This document shows, piece after piece, positions 5,173 through 8,021 of a stretch of 8,021 bases of DNA. The stretch is from NCBI GenBank assembly GCA_027066695.1, contig JAMONE010000179.1, positions 1 to 8,021 of the forward strand. The letters are read 5' to 3'. The notes under the pieces were generated by a model. The model was not told the DNA's origin. It searched no databases and saw nothing but the letters and a program-made list of their open reading frames with translations. Origin of the DNA: Micavibrio sp. Its GTDB lineage: Bacteria > Pseudomonadota > Alphaproteobacteria > Micavibrionales > Micavibrionaceae. The position numbers and the translations under genes are program-made. Numbering within the stretch: position 1 is the first letter of the stretch; every line of letters starts with the position of its first letter.

Positions 5173-5994
5173 ATGTTTCCTACTGCTACTATTGTTTTTC
5201 GTGAATTTTTAGAAATAGCCCTTATACTGGGAATTGTCATGGCCGCAACAAAGGGCGTGCCAAGGCGATCTCTTATGGCGATTATCGGGCTTGCTATCGG
5301 CGTTGCTGGCTCTGTCGCCATTGCTTTTTTCACTGATAAAATTTCCGATGCCATTGATGGTATGGGGCAGGAGATATTTAATGCTTGCATAATGTTTATT
5401 GCCGTAGCGTTCTTAAGCTGGACAGTCATTTGGATGAAACGCCATGGCAGAGAAATGTCAAAGCATTTAAATGAAGTCGGGCAAGAAGTCTTGCAAGGTA
5501 AAAAATCATTATATATTTTGGTAGGCGTGATTGCACTTGCGACCTTTCGTGAGGGCGCGGAAATTGTTCTATTTACCTATGGAATGAGCGCGTCTGGTAT
5601 TTTTCCTTTAAGTGAGATAATAATTGGCGGACTTATCGGCGCGGCAGGCGGAACAATAGTTGGGCTTATGCTTTATTTTGGTTTATTAAAAGCTGTAAAG
5701 CGCCACTTATTTACAGTTACTAGCTGGATGTTGATAGTTCTTACCGCTGGCATCGCGGCGCAAGGTGCAAATTTTTTAATTGCTGCGGGCGTGCTGCCTG
5801 AGCTTTATCAGCAAGTATGGGATACATCTAACTTTATCGCTGGCGGAAGCTTTATTGGCGAAACTCTTAGTGTGCTGGTGGGTTATACCCCGAGGCCTAC
5901 TGGAATGGAGCTTATATTCTATACAACCACTTTGTTTGTAATTGGCATTGCGTATAAATTTGCAGGAAAACCGTGTAAACTCCCTATAAAATAA
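5173..5994 (+). CDS. FTR1-family high-affinity iron permease
   Basis: This is a 273-residue inner-membrane permease of the FTR1/EfeU/FtrC family, which moves iron into the cytosol after periplasmic oxidation. The two diagnostic iron-binding motifs are REFLE (10-14) in the first transmembrane helix and REGAE (125-129) in the fourth. WMKRHGREM (86-94) after the third helix and LTAGIAAQGANFL (189-201) are also typical. About seven membrane spans can be drawn, near 4-24, 34-52, 66-86, 112-135, 148-170, 180-200 and 243-262. The start at 5173 puts REFLE at the usual distance from the N-terminus, with AAAGG 11 nt upstream. It is presumably co-transcribed with the cupredoxin gene and shares its Fur control. 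An AT-only inverted repeat (5988-5995 with 6004-6011) lies over the stop codon and is too weak to call a terminator. Confidence 0.93.
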   Translation: MFPTATIVFREFLEIALILGIVMAATKGVPRRSLMAIIGLAIGVAGSVAIAFFTDKISDAIDGMGQEIFNACIMFIAVAFLSWTVIWMKRHGREMSKHLNEVGQEVLQGKKSLYILVGVIALATFREGAEIVLFTYGMSASGIFPLSEIIIGGLIGAAGGTIVGLMLYFGLLKAVKRHLFTVTSWMLIVLTAGIAAQGANFLIAAGVLPELYQQVWDTSNFIAGGSFIGETLSVLVGYTPRPTGMELIFYTTTLFVIGIAYKFAGKPCKLPIK

Positions 5995-6013
5995 AAATCT
6001 ACATTTATTTTGA

Positions 6014-6042
6014 TTGGGTTTTTGTTGTAATATGTTTATGAT
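6014..6042 (+). promoter_or_regulatory. Candidate promoter for the downstream three-gene unit
   Basis: TTGGGT (6014-6019) and TATGAT (6037-6042) are 17 nt apart in the 91-nt gap after the permease gene. The -10 matches at 5 of 6 positions and the -35 is weak. TATAAG (6053-6058) is an alternative -10. No Fur-like palindrome is seen here. Confidence 0.35.
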
Positions 6043-6085
6043 GCAGTGTTTTTATAAGTTTTACAATAAAAGGGTAGCTTAAACT

Positions 6086-6760
6086 ATGTCGGATGACCCG
6101 TCAAAATCGGATGAAGATGCTCCTGCAACCAACTCTATGGCAGCATTCAGCTCTCAGCTAAATAATTTAACTGATGCTCTGGATATGTTATATATAAAAT
6201 ATAATGCTAGCGGGCGTAATAAATTCAGGGAAAAGCTTCCTTCTATTGCAAAATATATATTTGGCGAAACACTTATTAAATATGATGATGATGGGTTCGA
6301 AGATGTTGAGCACCGCAATCAATTAGAGCAAGAGGCCGACGATAGGCGAATAGATCTAAAAGTCACACTTTTAGAAATTATCGACAAAAGCGTTAATAGC
6401 GGTTCATTACAGTTCGAATATGTTGGCGAGATCATTGATAAGCATGGCGCAGAAGTTTCTCAATTTCTATATGCTGATGATATTATAGAGCGCGTGCGAC
6501 CTGGATTACTGGCAACTATTGAAACTGTGGAAAGCAAGGCGGATGACAGCGTCATAAAAACGGAAACTCAACCTAGTTTAAATCAAGATGAAACCTTGGA
6601 AGAGCCAAAATTATCCGAAGAAGAAGCCTCTATTTTAAGTAACGCTGTGGAAACAAAAGAAGTTAAGAGTGAGCCTCAAGCAGACGATGTGCCACCCGAG
6701 ATTTTCACAGAAAAAACCAGCTATAAAAACTTATTCAACTCAGTAGCTATCGGGAAATAA
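6086..6760 (+). CDS. Acidic hypothetical protein, 224 residues
   Basis: I do not recognise this protein. It has no signal peptide or membrane span and is probably cytosolic. Residues 1-18 are polar and acidic. Residues about 20-149 look globular and mostly helical, with LTDALDMLYIKYNASGRNKF (28-47), an acidic DDDGFEDVEH (67-76) and a helix-rich LLEIIDK / YVGEIIDKHG region. Residues about 150-212 are low-complexity, rich in Glu, Lys and Ser, and probably disordered. A short, more ordered end follows (YKNLFNSVAIGK). A Shine-Dalgarno (AAAAGGG, 6068-6074) lies 11 nt before the ATG. The next gene starts 2 nt after its stop, so the two are almost certainly co-transcribed and translation may be coupled. 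The disordered acidic tail would suit a partner-binding role, but nothing shows the partner. Confidence 0.75.
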   Translation: MSDDPSKSDEDAPATNSMAAFSSQLNNLTDALDMLYIKYNASGRNKFREKLPSIAKYIFGETLIKYDDDGFEDVEHRNQLEQEADDRRIDLKVTLLEIIDKSVNSGSLQFEYVGEIIDKHGAEVSQFLYADDIIERVRPGLLATIETVESKADDSVIKTETQPSLNQDETLEEPKLSEEEASILSNAVETKEVKSEPQADDVPPEIFTEKTSYKNLFNSVAIGK

Positions 6761-6762
6761 TA

Positions 6763-7578
6763 ATGGCAAGCTTTGATTTTGTAAATTCCGCGGCTAAAGG
6801 GTATGAGTTTGTTTGGTCTGAACGCAAATATTTATCGCGCGTTGCTGCTCCTGTATTTTTTGTAAAGCTTGTTTGTTTATTTGCCGTATTTGTCTTCGGC
6901 GCACAAGATAAATATATGCTGCAAGGGATAATCTCTATGCCTGGACTTGTAATCGAGGCAATTTTTGTCATCGGGCTAATTCGTTATATCCTATATAGAG
7001 AACCAATATTTATATGGGGTAAATTGATTATTCCTCCGCAATCAGAGGAAGAACCTGCGCCGTATCAGGGCGGATTAAGCAAAAAACAATGTGTGCAAGG
7101 CGGAATTGCTATATATCTTTTGATACGTGTTATAGAGACATGTTTGCTTGGAATTAGCATGGATATGCCAATGCCGTCTTCTGCTGAAATATCAGAAGAA
7201 GAAATCATAAAGTTATCACCTGCATTATCTAGCTTTATAATGTTTAGTTTTTTGATTTTGTTAATATGGGTATTTAAATTCTTCTGGTTATTTGTCCCCG
7301 TTAGCGCGGGCTTTTCAATGTCATATTTTATAAAGAAAATGCCGAAATTAAGAGGCAACATTGGCATGATTGCCGTGTGGATTATTTGCTCTCTACCATT
7401 AATGGTGATGTTTTCCGCTGTCTTGCAGGCGATATCTGAAAGCTTTGAAGGCGGCAGCGTAAGCGATATAGTTTCAACATCTATTATCAAATCAATGGCA
7501 GAGATTATAATAATATCTGTGCAAGTTACGGCTATGACATATGGAATTCACAAAATCTTATTAAGCAAAGAAGATTAA
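6763..7578 (+). CDS. Multi-pass membrane protein of unknown function, 271 residues
   Basis: About six hydrophobic segments can be drawn: 29-47, 55-77, 112-131, 154-187 (long, possibly two spans with FKFFW between), 200-224 and 241-266. The N-terminus is a polar, partly amphipathic stretch, GYEFVWSERKYLSRVAAP (13-30), of a kind seen in uncharacterised alphaproteobacterial membrane proteins. An acidic, proline-rich loop (91-104) separates spans 2 and 3. Another acidic loop, SAEISEEE, is at 140-147. I see no transporter or enzyme motif, and the four cysteines (38, 110, 127, 209) form no CxxC pair. The start has a GGGA 8 nt upstream, inside the end of the preceding gene. It sits 2 nt after that gene and 2 nt before the ferredoxin gene, so all three form one unit. 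Confidence 0.75.
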   Translation: MASFDFVNSAAKGYEFVWSERKYLSRVAAPVFFVKLVCLFAVFVFGAQDKYMLQGIISMPGLVIEAIFVIGLIRYILYREPIFIWGKLIIPPQSEEEPAPYQGGLSKKQCVQGGIAIYLLIRVIETCLLGISMDMPMPSSAEISEEEIIKLSPALSSFIMFSFLILLIWVFKFFWLFVPVSAGFSMSYFIKKMPKLRGNIGMIAVWIICSLPLMVMFSAVLQAISESFEGGSVSDIVSTSIIKSMAEIIIISVQVTAMTYGIHKILLSKED

Positions 7579-7580
7579 TA

Positions 7581-7892
7581 ATGAAAATATTTGTAACAGA
7601 TCAAAATGGCCTCAAACACGAACTAGAAGCAATTGCAGGATGGCGCGTAATGGAAATTATTCGTGAACATGGCCTGCCGATAAAGGCTGAATGCGGCGGC
7701 TCATGCGCTTGCGCTACATGCCATGTTTATGTTGATGAAGCGTGGATGAATAAAATCCCTCATATGCGCGAAGATGAGGAAGAAATGCTCGATGAAGCAT
7801 TCAATCATGAAGATACCTCGCGCCTTTCTTGTCAAATAATCATGGATGAAGAGCTAGACGGCTTATGCGTAACATTAGCCGAGAATGTTTAA
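7581..7892 (+). CDS. Adrenodoxin-type [2Fe-2S] ferredoxin
   Basis: This is a 103-residue soluble electron carrier. The cluster ligands follow the C-x5-C-x2-C...C adrenodoxin pattern: C38, C44 and C47 in AECGGSCACATCH, and C84 in SRLSCQI. One extra Cys, C42, lies inside the binding loop. HVYVDEAW and the acidic stretch REDEEEMLDEA (63-73), the usual docking face for reductase or P450-type partners, follow. Length and sequence agree with the alphaproteobacterial ferredoxin VI-like group rather than the plant type. It is also distinct from the Isc ferredoxin, whose neighbours hscA/hscB/iscA are absent. It lies 2 nt after the membrane-protein gene. A role in supplying electrons to the nearby iron system, or to another partner, is speculation from position. 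Confidence 0.92.
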   Translation: MKIFVTDQNGLKHELEAIAGWRVMEIIREHGLPIKAECGGSCACATCHVYVDEAWMNKIPHMREDEEEMLDEAFNHEDTSRLSCQIIMDEELDGLCVTLAENV

Positions 7893-7975
7893 TATATAGC
7901 CAAGCCATATTAAAGTGACAAATGCCTATCTTTACTTTAAAGTTATATGTACAATATCAATTTTAAGGAGCAAAC
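7893..7975 (+). mobile_element. Probable left end of an IS630-type element (boundary not fixed)
   Basis: This 83-bp gap separates the ferredoxin stop from the IS630-type start codon. It contains TTAAAGT (7910-7916) and ACTTTAA (7934-7940), an inverted pair around a 17-bp centre. TA dinucleotides near 7909-7912 could be the target site used by IS630/Tc1 elements. No terminator for the ferredoxin unit is visible. The other IS end is beyond the window, so the boundary is inferred. Confidence 0.4.
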
Positions 7976-8021
7976 ATGGCATATTCACTAGATTTACGGA
8001 TACGAGCAATAGAGTTATTAA
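7976..8021 (+). CDS. IS630-family transposase, first 15 codons (3' end outside window)
   Basis: A strong Shine-Dalgarno, AAGGAG (7965-7970), lies 5 nt before ATG 7976. The visible peptide MAYSLDLRIRAIELL matches the usual opening of IS630-family transposases or their helix-turn-helix ORF (M-x-YS-x-DLR-x-R-x-(I/V)). The reading frame runs off the right edge, so integrity and total length are unknown. Confidence 0.75.
   Translation, partial: MAYSLDLRIRAIELL

Noticed and set aside
5988..6011. AAAATAAA/TTTATTTT hairpin at the end of the permease gene
   Set aside because: The stem is purely A-T with no T-run following and overlaps the stop codon. It is too weak to call a terminator.
7065..7490. 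141-residue minus-strand frame
   Set aside because: It is antisense to the membrane protein gene, which has consistent hydrophobic segments and tight operon spacing. The minus frame has no independent support.

Overview
The window looks like a chromosomal segment of a low-GC alphaproteobacterium. This rests on an EttA/DapE housekeeping block, an adrenodoxin-type ferredoxin with the AECGGSCACATCH loop common in that class, and composite palindromic repeats starting GTCATTGCGAGCGAAGCG, a type I recall from Rickettsiales, Holosporales and related low-GC alphaproteobacteria. The class is a fair inference. The order is not determined. Insertion-sequence genes lie at both edges: the tail of an IS4-family transposase on the left and the first codons of an IS630-family transposase on the right.

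Left half (1-4100): after the IS4 remnant come a small hairpin and a composite palindromic repeat. Three minus-strand genes follow: ettA (ABC-F translation factor), a 205-residue unrecognised protein, and dapE (lysine/diaminopimelate synthesis). A second copy of the composite repeat lies between ettA and the unrecognised gene, in the opposite orientation, so ettA is bracketed by inverted copies. The terminal hairpin of the second copy is followed by a T-tract in the minus-strand sense. It looks like an intrinsic terminator only about 25-30 nt before the ettA start codon.

Centre (4096-4452): this stretch has no protein gene, but it holds a minus-strand signal recognition particle RNA gene (ffs) with a well-spaced promoter. 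On the plus strand it holds a promoter overlapped by a perfect 7-1-7 Fur box, plus a degenerate Fur-like site upstream. A possible leaderless dapE promoter lies on the minus strand.

Right half (4453-7892, plus strand): the Fur box precedes a two-gene iron-uptake unit. Its first gene encodes an exported protein joining a helical domain to a Cys-less cupredoxin domain. Its second encodes an FTR1-family iron permease. The pair resembles the FtrB/FtrC part of bacterial Ftr ferrous-iron systems; no P19/FtrA-like gene lies in the window. After a 91-nt gap comes a tightly packed three-gene unit: an acidic cytosolic protein, a multi-pass membrane protein and a [2Fe-2S] ferredoxin. Its own promoter is plausible. 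A functional link of this unit to iron uptake is suggested only by position. The IS630-type gene begins just after the ferredoxin.
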